A DNA stretch of 64,000 nt from Treponema sp. (lineage in GTDB: Bacteria; Spirochaetota; Spirochaetia; Treponematales; Treponemataceae). Where the stretch lies: the NCBI GenBank assembly GCA_017548565.1, contig JAFYZU010000009.1, positions 88,374 through 152,373 of the forward strand. Direction: 5' to 3'. This document shows, piece after piece, positions 27,015-38,200 of the stretch. The notes under the pieces are model-generated. The model was given only the letters and a program-made list of their open reading frames with translations. It ran no database searches and was not told where the DNA came from. A program made the translations under genes and the position numbers. Numbering within the stretch: the first letter of the stretch is position 1; the number at the start of each line of letters is the position of its first letter.

Positions 27015-27617
27015 ATGAAATTTAAGAATTTTTTACTTGGTGCAATTTTAATGGTTACCGGAATCCTGATGATAGCTGTTCCTGAAACGTGCATTAAAAC
27101 AATTGTAATCATGATTGGTGCCGCAACAGCTGTTAATGGCATTTATACTCTGATAAATTTTTATAAATTAAGTGATGATAAGATTTACAAGCGGACTGTT
27201 TTAATTAAATGCCTTTCGAGTGTGATTGTCGGTATTATTGCAGTTTTATTCCCGCTTCTTCTTATGAAGACTGTTGCTGCAATCTGGACTGTAATTACAG
27301 TTATTCTTGCAATTTATTTCATCCTTTTTGCAGTAGCAGGATTTTTTTCATCGTCGTTAATCCGCGATCTGCCGGATGAAGAAAAAAAACGCATTACTCA
27401 GGAAAGCTTCATCTATCTTTTAATTGCAGTCGTACTGTTTATTATTCCGATCGGAAAGATTATTTCAACATTATTCAGGATTGCAGGTATCGCAGGAACT
27501 GTAATCGGTGTTGTCATAATCATCAGGGAAATCATCACGGTGAGCATGAAGAAGGGTGCCGATAAAGCAATTGCAGAGGCTGAAAAATCCGGCTCAGATG
27601 ATATTGTTGAAAAATAA
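27015..27617 (+). CDS. DUF308 (HdeD-like) membrane protein
   Basis: A 200-residue integral membrane protein with six predicted membrane helices arranged as paired hairpins, typical of DUF308/HdeD proteins. No catalytic residues are expected. The last 25 residues are charged and cytoplasmic. HdeD in E. coli is linked to acid resistance, but most DUF308 members are uncharacterised. Ribosome site AAGGAAG lies 5 nt before ATG. It stands as a single gene. Confidence 0.75.
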   Translation: MKFKNFLLGAILMVTGILMIAVPETCIKTIVIMIGAATAVNGIYTLINFYKLSDDKIYKRTVLIKCLSSVIVGIIAVLFPLLLMKTVAAIWTVITVILAIYFILFAVAGFFSSSLIRDLPDEEKKRITQESFIYLLIAVVLFIIPIGKIISTLFRIAGIAGTVIGVVIIIREIITVSMKKGADKAIAEAEKSGSDDIVEK

Positions 27618-27665
27618 CGTTTTTTTTATTATCATAAGTTCATTCTAATAACGAGGTAATTTTTT

Positions 27666-28502
27666 ATGGCACATTGTATAGTACCGGAAGCAGAAGAAAT
27701 TTTAGACAAGGAGTATCCGGTTTTAGATAAAGGTTTTGTAAGGCTTGTAGATTATTTTGGCGGGGACCAGCGTATTGTTCAGTCTGCAAGAGTTTCTTAT
27801 GGCGAAGGAACAAAAACCGTTAGTCAGGATGGTGCTTTAATTGATTATCTTTTGAGACATCAGCATACTTCTCCTTTTGAACAGGTTGTAATGACATTTC
27901 ATGTTAAGATGCCTATTTTTGTTGCGCGTCAGTGGGTTCGTCACAGAACAGGAAGAATGAACGAAGTCAGCGGCCGTTATTCTATCATGAAAGATGAATT
28001 TTATGTTCCGGCAGAAGATAAGGTTTCTCCTCAGTCAACAGATAACAAGCAGGGAAGGGCGGCAGAAGCATTTGATAAAAAAACAGCAGATGATATTATT
28101 GCAAAGCTTGAAAAAGGACAGGAGGACGCTTATGAAGGTTACAACGAATTGATTGAATGCGGACTTGCCCGTGAAATTGCCAGAATCAATCTTCCTCTTT
28201 CATTATATACAGAATTCTACTGGGAAATGGATCTTCACAATCTTTTTCATTTCTTAAAGCTTCGTCTTGACAGTCATGCTCAGTATGAAATTCGTGTTTA
28301 TGCAGAAGTCATTCTTGAAATATGTAAAAAGGTTGCTCCTATGGCAACAGAATCCTTTATAAACCATATGAACCAGGGCGTAAATTTCAGCGGTGAAGAG
28401 ATGCGTGCCTTGCGTGATATTATGGACGGAAAACCTAATCCTCTTGAAGGAAAAAAACTTGAACGGTTCAACGAAAAAATCAGGACAGGTGTTCAGCTCT
28501 GA
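27666..28502 (+). CDS. thyX: Flavin-dependent thymidylate synthase ThyX
   Basis: A 278-residue FAD enzyme making dTMP from dUMP with methylene-tetrahydrofolate and NADPH. The diagnostic RHRx7S signature is present (R92-H93-R94 with S102, RHRTGRMNEVS). Length is slightly above the usual 220-250 residues owing to an insertion near residues 118-140. No thyA is visible in the window. Ribosome site GAGG is 8 nt before ATG. Confidence 0.96.
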   Translation: MAHCIVPEAEEILDKEYPVLDKGFVRLVDYFGGDQRIVQSARVSYGEGTKTVSQDGALIDYLLRHQHTSPFEQVVMTFHVKMPIFVARQWVRHRTGRMNEVSGRYSIMKDEFYVPAEDKVSPQSTDNKQGRAAEAFDKKTADDIIAKLEKGQEDAYEGYNELIECGLAREIARINLPLSLYTEFYWEMDLHNLFHFLKLRLDSHAQYEIRVYAEVILEICKKVAPMATESFINHMNQGVNFSGEEMRALRDIMDGKPNPLEGKKLERFNEKIRTGVQL

Positions 28503-28504
28503 TT

Positions 28505-29044
28505 TTATTCAATAAAAATGTAATCGGTAAAATAAAGATCCAGAATCTTTCCTAGAGTCAGCTGGTCATTGATTTTATGTTTGAGTTCTTCCTTTACCTG
28601 CTCTTCTCCTGAATAAAGAAGCTCTTTTCTTGTGTGACTCGAAAAATACGAGGTAATGGTATTTTCAATCAGTCTGTTTTTCCTTGAAAGCTCTTCGAAA
28701 AAGGCAGTCTCTCCTGCAGGATAGGTAAACCATGGTGTAACTACAAGAATAGTTCCGGTTTCTTCTTCGTTTTCAGAGGCTGTCAGAATTCTTAAGGAAC
28801 CGATTCCCGAAAATGCAGACATTTCTTCTCCTGCTTTTTTGCTTAAATGTCTTATTTCAAGCGGCGACGGATCTGCTTTTCTCAGATATTTACCTGGACG
28901 CGCTTTCTTTGAAGCAAAACCGATTATAGTTACAAGAAGGATGATGAGTATTAATGAAGTTATTATATAAACAAGAATCCTTTCAAATTTATTGAATTTT
29001 TTCTGGAATTTTTCCCAGAGTTCGTAAAAAAACATTGTGTTCAT
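28505..29044 (-). CDS. FliL-like single-pass membrane protein
   Basis: A 179-residue protein with one membrane helix (about 24-44) and an extracytoplasmic domain. Its ending resembles the FliL family end: an acidic Lys/Glu helix, a KINDQL segment, then ILDLYFTDYIFIE, compared with the VYFTDFV type terminus of FliL. FliL sits at the flagellar stator. Here the gene lies outside any flagellar operon, just downstream of hflX (17-nt gap), and ends 2 nt from thyX (convergent). The family assignment is tentative. Confidence 0.55.
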   Translation of the reverse strand: MNTMFFYELWEKFQKKFNKFERILVYIITSLILIILLVTIIGFASKKARPGKYLRKADPSPLEIRHLSKKAGEEMSAFSGIGSLRILTASENEEETGTILVVTPWFTYPAGETAFFEELSRKNRLIENTITSYFSSHTRKELLYSGEEQVKEELKHKINDQLTLGKILDLYFTDYIFIE

Positions 29045-29061
29045 TTTCCCCTCACAAATGA

Positions 29062-30300
29062 TTATATTTTAAATTCTGCAATTAACGCCGAAAGTCTTCC
29101 CTGTGTTCTTGCCGTGATATGAACTCCGTCATCAAGCCATTCTTCGCTTTGAATGCAGCTGTTTTTACGAAGCTCATTTATCAGTGAAAGCATCGTTACA
29201 GGAATAACATATTCGCCTGTATCACCATATAACATTTCGTAGATTTTGTCTTTAAGTTCGTCAAAGCCAGTCTGTTCTTTAGCGCTTATACAGATTGAAT
29301 CTGTAAATCTTGCTTGTAATTTTTGCAGCAGCTGAGGATTTTCTTCTGTCTTATCGCATTTATTCAAAAGGATGATTCTCTGATTATTAATGGCACCGAT
29401 ATCTTCAAGAACTTCATTTACCGTTTCGTACTGTTGTTCAACCTGTTCATCTGAAGAATCAAGGACAATAAGAAGTAAATCGGCAAATTTTGCTTCTTCG
29501 AGAGTTGATTTGAATGCATCTACAAGATGATGCGGAAGATTGCTTATAAATCCGACTGTATCGGTTATCAGTGCCCCTGCGCTTTCGTTGAGCGGAAGTT
29601 TTTTCGTAAGGGGATCAAGGGTTGCAAAAAGCTTGTTTTCTACGTAAGCATCGGCTCCTGTCAGAGCATTTAAAAGACTTGATTTACCGGCATTTGTATA
29701 ACCGATAAGTGCGCACGAAGGAACCTTTTCCCTTTGTTTTCTCTGAGTTTTACGGTTTATTTCAATTTCTGCCAGTTCACGCTTTATCTGTGCAATTTTA
29801 TTTCTGATTAAACGCTGGTCAAGCTCAAGTTGTGTTTCTCCGGAGCCTTTTGCACCGAATGCACCGCCTCGTATCCTTTCATAATCATTTTTCATATGGG
29901 CTAGTCTTGGAAGTGAATACTGTAGTCTGGCAAGCTCAACCTGTAAAACGGCTTCTTTTGTCTGTGCACGCATAGCAAATATTCTGATGATTACTTCCTG
30001 TCTGTCAAAGCAAGAAAGCTTTGTGAGTTCTTCCCAGTTACGCTGTTTTCTTGGTTCAAGATTAAAATCAAAGATAATACAGTCTGCTTCAATCTTTTGT
30101 GCAAGCTCATTGATTTCCTGTGCTTTTCCAGTTCCCATACCGTAAGCAGGATGTACTTCGAGACGATTTAAAGTAAGACGCTGAATGGCATCCATTCCCA
30201 GTGTTAAAACGAGACCTTTTAATTCCTGTAAATCGTTTCCCGGTTCTCCAATTAAGAGTGCGCGCGGAATTCTGCTGTTTTCTTCTTCAATATTAATCAT
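29062..30300 (-). CDS. hflX: Ribosome-associated GTPase HflX
   Basis: A 412-residue Obg-HflX GTPase. The N-terminal HflX domain has the GAFGAKGSGETQLELD linker. The G domain has Walker A GYTNAGKSS, switch/G3 DTVGF, G4 NKCD and a C-terminal small domain. HflX splits stalled ribosomes. A possible -10 (TAAAAT, 30308-30313) ends 7 nt before ATG and no ribosome site is seen. It is divergent from the large acidic protein at 30409. Confidence 0.95.
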   Translation of the reverse strand: MINIEEENSRIPRALLIGEPGNDLQELKGLVLTLGMDAIQRLTLNRLEVHPAYGMGTGKAQEINELAQKIEADCIIFDFNLEPRKQRNWEELTKLSCFDRQEVIIRIFAMRAQTKEAVLQVELARLQYSLPRLAHMKNDYERIRGGAFGAKGSGETQLELDQRLIRNKIAQIKRELAEIEINRKTQRKQREKVPSCALIGYTNAGKSSLLNALTGADAYVENKLFATLDPLTKKLPLNESAGALITDTVGFISNLPHHLVDAFKSTLEEAKFADLLLIVLDSSDEQVEQQYETVNEVLEDIGAINNQRIILLNKCDKTEENPQLLQKLQARFTDSICISAKEQTGFDELKDKIYEMLYGDTGEYVIPVTMLSLINELRKNSCIQSEEWLDDGVHITARTQGRLSALIAEFKI

Positions 30301-30408
30301 TACTATAATTTTAACTTAATCACAGGTAATTCGCAATAAAAAAACTTATACAGAATCTCATTTTTTTTTAAATTTTACCGATAATATAATAAGGAAATAA
30401 GGAATAAA

Positions 30409-32415
30409 ATGTCTTCAGTACAGAAGGTAGCATTAAGCATTTTAACAGCAGTTATTCTCTTTACAGGTTTTGTTTTTCTTGGACAGACTTCGCTGATATC
30501 GAAGATTCAGACAAGATTCTATGCTCAGGCAAAGGTTTCGGAAAAACAGAATCAGCTAAAAAAGCTTGCAGAAGATACTGATGCTTACATTGAAAAAATC
30601 CTCAATCAGATTGTTTATGCAGATAATGCTTATTTAAAGAACAATTCTGTGCGTACATATACAATCCAGAATCCTACCGAAAAGGATGAAGTTGAACGAA
30701 GAAAGGAAACAACAAAGCTTTTCGATGAGATTGAAGAACTGGACGGTATGCGTCTTATTGATGATAATGCGAAGACAATGCATTACAGCTCCTATTATTC
30801 TGATGTTCTTAATATAAACGGAAATTTCAAGACATATAAGAATTATTCAGAGCTTAATGAGCTTGATTACAGTTTTTTTAATTTTTCAGATAAAGATTAT
30901 AAGCTTCTTTTTGACAGGAATCAGAACAGAATAATCGTTGCAGTTCCTTATCATATTACAGATAGTGTAACGCGCGGAAAATTCCTTTTTTATTTTAATT
31001 TCTACAAAATATGTCAGAAATTCATAGACAGTTCAGTACTTTCGTTCGGTGAAAATCTTTCGCTTGTTTCATCAGAGGATGATCTTGAAGGTGGAATTGT
31101 GAGTGGACTACCGTCTGAATCACAGAAGGATTTTTATGAACCGGTTCTTGCTGCCTGGAAAAATAATTCTCAAAAAGAAAGGATTCTTGAAGCGCCCGAT
31201 AATTCTTATTATCTTTTGTTTACCGACAATTCAACGAAGCATTTAAAAGTATCTTCTGTTTATAAAAGCACAGTTTTTGAGCTTTCAAGAGAATTCATCT
31301 GTCTTATTTATGTATGCGTATTTATTACTCTTGTTTTAATCTGCATGCTTCTTTTTAATATACGTCGTGATTATCTTACTAAAATCCGTTCGCGTATTAA
31401 AAAGGTTCAGATGGGAATCATCAATGAATATCTTGAAAATAAACAGGAAATTGAATGGGCCGGTGTTTCACGTCAGCTTGATTTGAGAAAGGAAGAGCTT
31501 TCGGAAGAAATTAAACGAAGTATAGGTAAGAGCAGGGAAAAATATTCAAAGAAAATTGATGAATATATTGATGCAAGCTGGAAAGAGATTATTGAAATCC
31601 TCGGCGGTGATAAAACGGCTTCCAAAACTCAGGCAGTCCTTGGTGAAAATGCAATAAATGAAATCCGTAAGGTTATAGAAGATGTTCTTGTTTCTGCACG
31701 ACTTCATGTAAATCTTGATGAGATTAATGTTCACAAAGATGAGGTTCAGAGTGCTGCTGCAGAAGAAATAGAAGAAGTTCAGGAAGTTGAAGAACTTGAT
31801 TCTGATGTTGAAGAAATTGAAGAAATAGAAGAAATTGATTCAGATGATGTTGAACCGGTTGAAGAAATAGATGAGATTGAAGAAATAAGTGAAGCAGATG
31901 AGCTTAAAGAAGATGATTCTTCAGAAGAGCTTGAAGAGTTAGAAGAAGTTTCTGAAGATGAGCCTCCTGCATTTGTTCTTAAAAAACCGGTTCCTGTTAA
32001 ATATGATTATTTTGTAAGTGACGATACATTTATCGGTGGTACGACAGATGAATTTGCAACTGTAGATAATATTTTCGCAGAAGATTTATGTATTGGTCCT
32101 CAGTATACGAATGATTATCCTGAGCTTTCAAAGGACTTTAAGTTTACTGCAGAAGCTCCTCATTTTGGTTCTGATTTTACCGAAGCAGAAGATATTGAAG
32201 AAGCAGAATTGATTCCTGAAGGAGAGATGTTCTATACAATGACTGAATTTGGTGCAAAAATTCTGCCTGTTGCAGAGCTTCAGAGCGAGCAGGTAGAAGC
32301 AATCGTTGAAAATCAGGGTGTGTATTCAATTTCGGATGACATCAGTTATACAGATGTAATTCAGGACAGCGAATTCAAGAGTCTTGTAGATTCAGTTTTA
32401 GGTCAGACAGTTTAA
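30409..32415 (+). CDS. Unrecognised two-helix membrane protein with long acidic tract
   Basis: A 668-residue protein with membrane helices at about 7-28 and 300-322, enclosing an extracytoplasmic domain of roughly 270 residues that looks like a sensor-type fold. The cytoplasmic part begins with basic, coiled-coil-prone helices (about 325-440). Then comes a 75-residue Glu/Asp-rich tract (about 447-522) and a C-terminal acidic region. No kinase, HAMP or methyl-accepting motif could be found. Probably a spirochaete-restricted protein; its function is unknown. Confidence 0.6.
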   Translation: MSSVQKVALSILTAVILFTGFVFLGQTSLISKIQTRFYAQAKVSEKQNQLKKLAEDTDAYIEKILNQIVYADNAYLKNNSVRTYTIQNPTEKDEVERRKETTKLFDEIEELDGMRLIDDNAKTMHYSSYYSDVLNINGNFKTYKNYSELNELDYSFFNFSDKDYKLLFDRNQNRIIVAVPYHITDSVTRGKFLFYFNFYKICQKFIDSSVLSFGENLSLVSSEDDLEGGIVSGLPSESQKDFYEPVLAAWKNNSQKERILEAPDNSYYLLFTDNSTKHLKVSSVYKSTVFELSREFICLIYVCVFITLVLICMLLFNIRRDYLTKIRSRIKKVQMGIINEYLENKQEIEWAGVSRQLDLRKEELSEEIKRSIGKSREKYSKKIDEYIDASWKEIIEILGGDKTASKTQAVLGENAINEIRKVIEDVLVSARLHVNLDEINVHKDEVQSAAAEEIEEVQEVEELDSDVEEIEEIEEIDSDDVEPVEEIDEIEEISEADELKEDDSSEELEELEEVSEDEPPAFVLKKPVPVKYDYFVSDDTFIGGTTDEFATVDNIFAEDLCIGPQYTNDYPELSKDFKFTAEAPHFGSDFTEAEDIEEAELIPEGEMFYTMTEFGAKILPVAELQSEQVEAIVENQGVYSISDDISYTDVIQDSEFKSLVDSVLGQTV

Positions 32416-32417
32416 TA

Positions 32418-33968
32418 TCAGTTTGCAAGATACTGCTGCATGAGCTGTACGAAAAGATAAATCTTCTTGTAGACAGATACCCCGAATTCCTTCATCGGTC
32501 GTTCAAGATAACGTTCCAGTTCCTTCCAGTTCTGAATTATTACCGGTTGCGGCTTCATGTAATCTTCAATAAGCTGTTTTAAGGTTTTACCGATTGTAAT
32601 GAGCTTTTTAGTCCCGGTTGTTATGAATAACTTTGCCTGATTGTTTGCATCATCAATAAGCCTGTTGATTATGTTTTCTGCTCCCGAATCATGTGCTGTT
32701 TTTGGAAGAAGAGTCTTTATTTTAAGACCGATAGTTCCATCGTCTACCGAGATTGAGTTGTCAAATTCAGTAATCTGATCTGAAAGCTTGAGTAAATCCT
32801 GATATGCTTCTGAAACAGGTGCAGAAAGCGTTGAATCCCATTGCCCTCTGATTACAATTACATCAAAAAGCTCACGGATATCTTTTTTTACATAATCAAG
32901 CAGGAAGGTCTTTAAAAAGTTCAGAGGTTCTGTAAATGTAAAGAATTTAAGGTTCTTTCTGTCAAGGGCAGGATTAAGCTCCGGTGTATAATATTTTAAA
33001 TTCTGTATATCTACCGAGCCGAATATCTGCATGCAGATTGAACTTGCCTTTGATTCCTTCTGCGCTTTATTCATTTTTTTAAGGACGTTGTGTGCTTCTT
33101 CTTCAATCTGTGCTACATAAGGATCTACAATTTCTTCCCGGGTTTCACGCACTTCCGGAATATAATCAGGAGAGCTTAAAATATGACGAAGCATAAGGTC
33201 GAACGCTTCGGAAGCCTGTATTGATGAAATTTTTGCAATGATTTTTTTCCACGTACCCTGAGGAACAAGTTCATTTCCGCGGGTGAGCTTTAAGAATTCA
33301 AATAAATCTGACCAGACGATTCTACTGTCCGTAATTGAATAGGCAACAGCAATAAAATCCTTTAAATCATCTGCTATGAATTCTGCATTTGCTTTTCTGA
33401 ATTCAGGAACTGCGTCAAAATTATTTTCTACAAGTCCCGGAGCAAAGCGTTTTACAAGCATGTAATAATCGTAAGTGCAGAAATCCTTGAAAGCGATGAA
33501 GGATTTATAGAGGTTTTCTATTTTAGTTACTCGCTCAGGAGTAAAATCATTCTGGAAATTAATAAGATATTCTTCGATCTTTTCATTTACAGCATCTAAA
33601 TCCATTGTACGTGAAAGCTCCTGAATTGCTTCCATACTAAGAGATTCTAAAAGTGATGTCTGTTTTTCAGAGAGTGAATAATTGATAATCTGATGCTTGA
33701 AAAGACCGACATTAGGATTTGCCTTGAAAACAGCCTGTGCAGGTGCGCAGATTTTATATAAATCGTAGAAAAGCTTTGCAAACGGTGGCTGTACTTCATA
33801 AGTTGCAGGCTTGTAGAATGAGTGATACTTTGTTTTAGAGAAGCTCTTTACGACAGTTTTTAATCTGCGTTTTTTATCCATTTCCGGATTTGCAGATTTG
33901 AATATGCTTGAGAAAAGATTAGAGAAAAAATTTCCGCCTGAGCTGTTTGAATCCTTTGTCTTGTTCAT
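32418..33968 (-). CDS. Unrecognised cytoplasmic helical protein (possibly DUF5312)
   Basis: A 516-residue, mostly alpha-helical protein with no signal peptide or membrane helix. The first 25 residues are Ser/Asn/Phe-rich. It recalls the treponemal DUF5312 family, but this is from memory and uncertain. Its 3' end faces that of the acidic membrane protein at 30409 with a 2-nt gap. A TACAAT -10 box (33976-33981) ends 7 nt before ATG with no ribosome site, so it may be translated from a leaderless message. Confidence 0.55.
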   Translation of the reverse strand: MNKTKDSNSSGGNFFSNLFSSIFKSANPEMDKKRRLKTVVKSFSKTKYHSFYKPATYEVQPPFAKLFYDLYKICAPAQAVFKANPNVGLFKHQIINYSLSEKQTSLLESLSMEAIQELSRTMDLDAVNEKIEEYLINFQNDFTPERVTKIENLYKSFIAFKDFCTYDYYMLVKRFAPGLVENNFDAVPEFRKANAEFIADDLKDFIAVAYSITDSRIVWSDLFEFLKLTRGNELVPQGTWKKIIAKISSIQASEAFDLMLRHILSSPDYIPEVRETREEIVDPYVAQIEEEAHNVLKKMNKAQKESKASSICMQIFGSVDIQNLKYYTPELNPALDRKNLKFFTFTEPLNFLKTFLLDYVKKDIRELFDVIVIRGQWDSTLSAPVSEAYQDLLKLSDQITEFDNSISVDDGTIGLKIKTLLPKTAHDSGAENIINRLIDDANNQAKLFITTGTKKLITIGKTLKQLIEDYMKPQPVIIQNWKELERYLERPMKEFGVSVYKKIYLFVQLMQQYLAN

Positions 33969-34131
33969 ACTATAAATTGTAAGTCACTTTTTCTGATTTT
34001 TCAACAATCTTATAGTAAAAAATAAAATTTTGTTCTATAATTTAACAATATAAAAATATCAAATTGAAATTATAGAAGGCATGATAAGAAACAGTTTTAT
34101 GTTTTTTTGTCATTTCTTTTAAGGAGAAAAA

Positions 34132-35205
34132 ATGAAACGTTTAATATCCATGATTATTTGTTCCGGTTTATGTGCTTTTACGCTCAGTGCATATAATCCT
34201 CCGGTAAATGGAGATAATCTTTTCGAGCTTGCAAGTCCGCATCAGATTGCAGATGCTTCTTCTGTAACCGGCGGTGCTATTTTTTACGGAGGACCGGATT
34301 CAATCCTCGTTAATCCTGCATTGCCTGCTTCTGAACAGAGAGTATCCCTCAATCTTTCGTATACCGCTTTAATCAATTCAGATAAAGCAGATTCCCATAA
34401 ATTTTCAAGTGCATATCAGCTTGGAATAGTAATTCCTTTTAAATTTGCAGTTTTTACAGGTCTTTTTGACGGTGTTCACGGTGATTTTGACAACATGTAT
34501 GTCGGAAATACACTCAGTACGAAATTTGCACTTTCAAAAGAGATTTCCGAAAGACTTCAGATTGGTTTGGGAATGAACAGTGGTCTTTTCTGGGCAAAGG
34601 ACAGCGGTTCTGACTGGATTCTTTCTGCAAACCTCGGATACCTTTATACTTTCGGTGACGTGGGTTTCCTTAAGGATTTTAAGTACGGTGTTTCAGTGCT
34701 GAACCTTGGAAAGAACGTAAAGGATGTAAATCTTTCAATATTGAATAAAAAGGATGAAGATCTTTCTGCTTTCCCGACACTTGCTACAGTTAAAGTCGGC
34801 GTTTCGGGTCTTTTTGTTTCTAACAGTGCAGTAAAATTCGGATTTTCTCTTGGTGTAACAACTCCTATGTTCATGAATGTTATTTTTGATGCAGGACTTC
34901 AGTTTTCTGTAAAAGACTGTTTCTATATCCACGTATCGGACAGATTCAATCTTTCGGAATTCTGCAACGGTCACAAGGATTTCATTCCATCTGTCGGTAT
35001 AGGTGTAAGGTTTACTTTTGATTTCAACAACGATTACATGCAGAAGAACGGATGGGAACAGAGCGAGGTTTCATCAACTTTTGTTTACAAGAATTACTAT
35101 CAGACAATAAATGCTTTTTCTCTTGGCGTTGACATGAATCTTGGTATGCAGGATACAACACCTCCTGTAATCATTTTATGGAATAATGAAGGAGATGATG
35201 AATAA
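34132..35205 (+). CDS. Outer-membrane beta-barrel protein, PorV/FadL-like (UPF0164 type)
   Basis: A 357-residue exported protein. The signal peptide ends near residue 20 (TLSA). Alternating beta-strands with aromatic ends run to the C-terminus. The N-terminal segment, including GAIFYGGPDSILVNPALPA, resembles the 'x-NPAGL' motif region of FadL/PorV-like barrels and treponemal UPF0164 proteins. It overlaps the OmpA-type gene by one base (TAATG), so the two are almost surely co-translated. The ribosome site AAGGAG is strong. Ligand or transport role unknown. Confidence 0.7.
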   Translation: MKRLISMIICSGLCAFTLSAYNPPVNGDNLFELASPHQIADASSVTGGAIFYGGPDSILVNPALPASEQRVSLNLSYTALINSDKADSHKFSSAYQLGIVIPFKFAVFTGLFDGVHGDFDNMYVGNTLSTKFALSKEISERLQIGLGMNSGLFWAKDSGSDWILSANLGYLYTFGDVGFLKDFKYGVSVLNLGKNVKDVNLSILNKKDEDLSAFPTLATVKVGVSGLFVSNSAVKFGFSLGVTTPMFMNVIFDAGLQFSVKDCFYIHVSDRFNLSEFCNGHKDFIPSVGIGVRFTFDFNNDYMQKNGWEQSEVSSTFVYKNYYQTINAFSLGVDMNLGMQDTTPPVIILWNNEGDDE

Positions 35206-38200
35206 TGAAGAAATTAATATTTACAGTCGCATTACTTTCACTTGCTGCAGTTTCTTTATCTGCAAAACCAAAATATATTTCACCGAATAATGACGGTGTC
35301 CAGGATGAGCTTGTAATTCCTCTTAATATTTCAGATAAACGTTATATTCAGGGCTGGAGTCTTGTAATTATGGATTCCAACAAGAATGTAATCAGGACAA
35401 TTGAAAATAAAATTGCTCTTGGAAAGAAAATCGGATTTAAATCCTTTTTTAAGCAGCTTGTCGCTCCAAAGCAGGGTATTACTGTTCCTTCTACAATTAC
35501 ATGGAACGGTGCAATGAATAACGGTGAAACTGCTCCCGACGGAACTTACTGGTATTATGTTACAGCAACAGATGATAACGGAAATACCGGTAAAACAAGG
35601 GAATATGAAGTTGTAATTGATACCGTTGCCCCAGAAATTACACTTGCACAGCCTTCAGATAAAACTTTCGGTGAAGGTGCAAAATCTTCTTTCAGAATCA
35701 GACAGTCAGGTTCAAAAGAAGATGAATGGACAGGTGTTTTTAAGGCAGCAGACGGAACTGTGGTAAAAACAGTGAAATTTACCGGTGAGCCTTCTGATTT
35801 CAGCTGGTATGGTACAAAGGATAATGATACTCAGGTTCCGGATGGAATTTATTCTTATGAAATTTCTGCAAAGGACAGGGCAGGAAACGTTTCTTCACAG
35901 GCAGTAATTTCAAATATCATCTATTCTGCAGATAAACCTGCAACAAATATTTATGTTCTCGGTTCAAGATATTTTTCTCCGGGAACACAAAGTAAAAATA
36001 AGGATGTAACTTTTAACGTTACAATTCCTGTTCCTGAAGAAAAGACAGGTAACAAGCTGGTTGAATGGGCTGTAGTAATTAATAAGGCCGGAAAAGCAGT
36101 AAAGACTTATAATCAGACAAAGAACGGTGCAGTTCCTCCAGAAAAGATTGTTTTTGACGGTACAGGCGATGACGGAAAATTCCTCGGTGACGGTGAATAT
36201 CAGGCTTCTGTAACTGCAAAATATCTTAACGGATATGTTCCTGCTAAAATTTCTTCTCCGGTTGTAGTACTCGATACCGAAAAACCTTCTGCTCAGGTTA
36301 CAGCTTCCGACAAGGTTTTTGGTGCAGGTGCAAAATCTGAAGTTAAATTTAATATTCTTATTCCGCCTGTAAAGGGTTCGCCTGTAGAAAACTGGAAGGC
36401 ACAGATTAAATCGGCAGATAACAATCAGGTTATCAAGACTTTTGATCTTGGAGAATACCCTTCAGATACACTTTCATGGAACGGTTTGAACGAAAAGGGT
36501 GAAATCGCAGAAAAAGGCAAATATTATCTTGAGCTTACTGCTGTGGATCTTGCAGGAAACGAAGGAACTGCTAAAACTGTAGATTCAGTTACCTTTGATA
36601 CAACAGAAACTCAGCTTTTACTTGCAATGCAGGATAATGCTTTTTCTCCTAATGCAAACAGAATTAAAGATACAATTTCAATCACTCCTGTAACTGCCAC
36701 TAAGGACGTTACTAACTATGAATTTAAAATTTCAGATGCAAAAGGAAACATTGTTTATTCGAAAAAGGAAAATAAGAAGCTTCCTGTAAGCTTTATCTGG
36801 GATGGTAAGGATAATGACGGAGTGCTTTGTGACGACGGTTTGTTTGCGGCAAGTCTTACGGTAACTGCTGCCAACGGTTCAGTTGCTTCTGCTGCAACTC
36901 CGACATTTGAAATTGATACAAAGTTCCCTTCAATCAAGGCAGAGGTTCCATATACATTCTTCTCGCCGGATTCAGATGGAATTCAGGATACAGTTCCTGT
37001 TAAGCTTACAGATTCTACTTCGGAAAAGCTCTGGACTGCAGAAATCAGAAATGCAAAGGATAAGGCTGTAAAGACTTACAAATGGAACGGAACAAAATCT
37101 GATATTTCATGGGACGGTACAGATGAATCAGGAAATCTTGCATCGGATGGAAAATACAGCATTGTTATTTATTCGACAGATGATGCGGGAAACAGCTTCA
37201 GTACAGAAATCAAGAATATTGTACTCGACAGCAGAGAAACAAAGCTTTATCTTACAGCAGAATACGAAGGAATCTCTCCTAATAATGATAAGGTTCTTGA
37301 TGTTCAGGAATTTGCAGTTAATGCATCTGTAACAGAAAATATTCTTTCATGGAATTTTGACGTAAGGAAAGAAGACGGAAAATCTGTTTATTCCCTTTCA
37401 AATAAAGATTCTGCAAATCTTCCGTCAAAAATCAGATGGAACGGTGCAGACAGCGAAAATAATGTTTGTGAAGGAACCTTTACAGGAACTCTGAATGTCG
37501 TTTATAAAAAAGGAAATGTTGTAAATGCAGTTACATCTCCATTTATCTGTTCTGCAACACCACCTCAGCTTAAGGTTCAGACTGCACCTGTATATTTCAG
37601 TCCTGATAACGATGGTATTGATGATGATCTTTTCATAAAACTCACTGGAAATACTAAAGCAAAAATCAGGAACTGGTCTTTCAATGTTTATGATCCTAAG
37701 GGAAAGCTTTTCTGGAAGAATGAAGGAAAGACATCGATTACCGAAAGACTTGTATGGGATGGTCTGAGTAATGTTCAGAAAGATAGATACGGAAATGCAG
37801 AGCGTGTTCAGTCGGCAATGGATTATCCTTACAAGTTTGTCGTAACAGATAATCTTGGAATGACATCTGTCGTAGAAGGCGTAATTCCTGTTGATGTTCT
37901 TGTAATTCGTGAAGGAAATGTTCTAAAGATGGCAGTTCCATCGATTATCTTTGAATCTGATTCTTCAAACTTCCAGACTTCAAATACAACGCTCAGTGCA
38001 GATCAGGTTAAACGAAATATTGAGATTTTGAATCGTGTTGCAGAAATCCTCAAGAAATTTACAGATTACAGGATTCTTATTCAAGGTCATGCAAACAGAG
38101 TTTCTGACAATGAAAACGAAGAAACACAGGATAACATGTCTCAGTGGGGACGTGCCCTTATTCCTCTTTCTAAAGAGCGTGCAGATGCTATCAAGGCATA

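Noticed and set aside
31760..31970. Possible microsatellite or CRISPR-like repeat
   Set aside because: The repetition is GAA/GAT coding for an acidic tract in frame, with no constant repeat unit or spacers.
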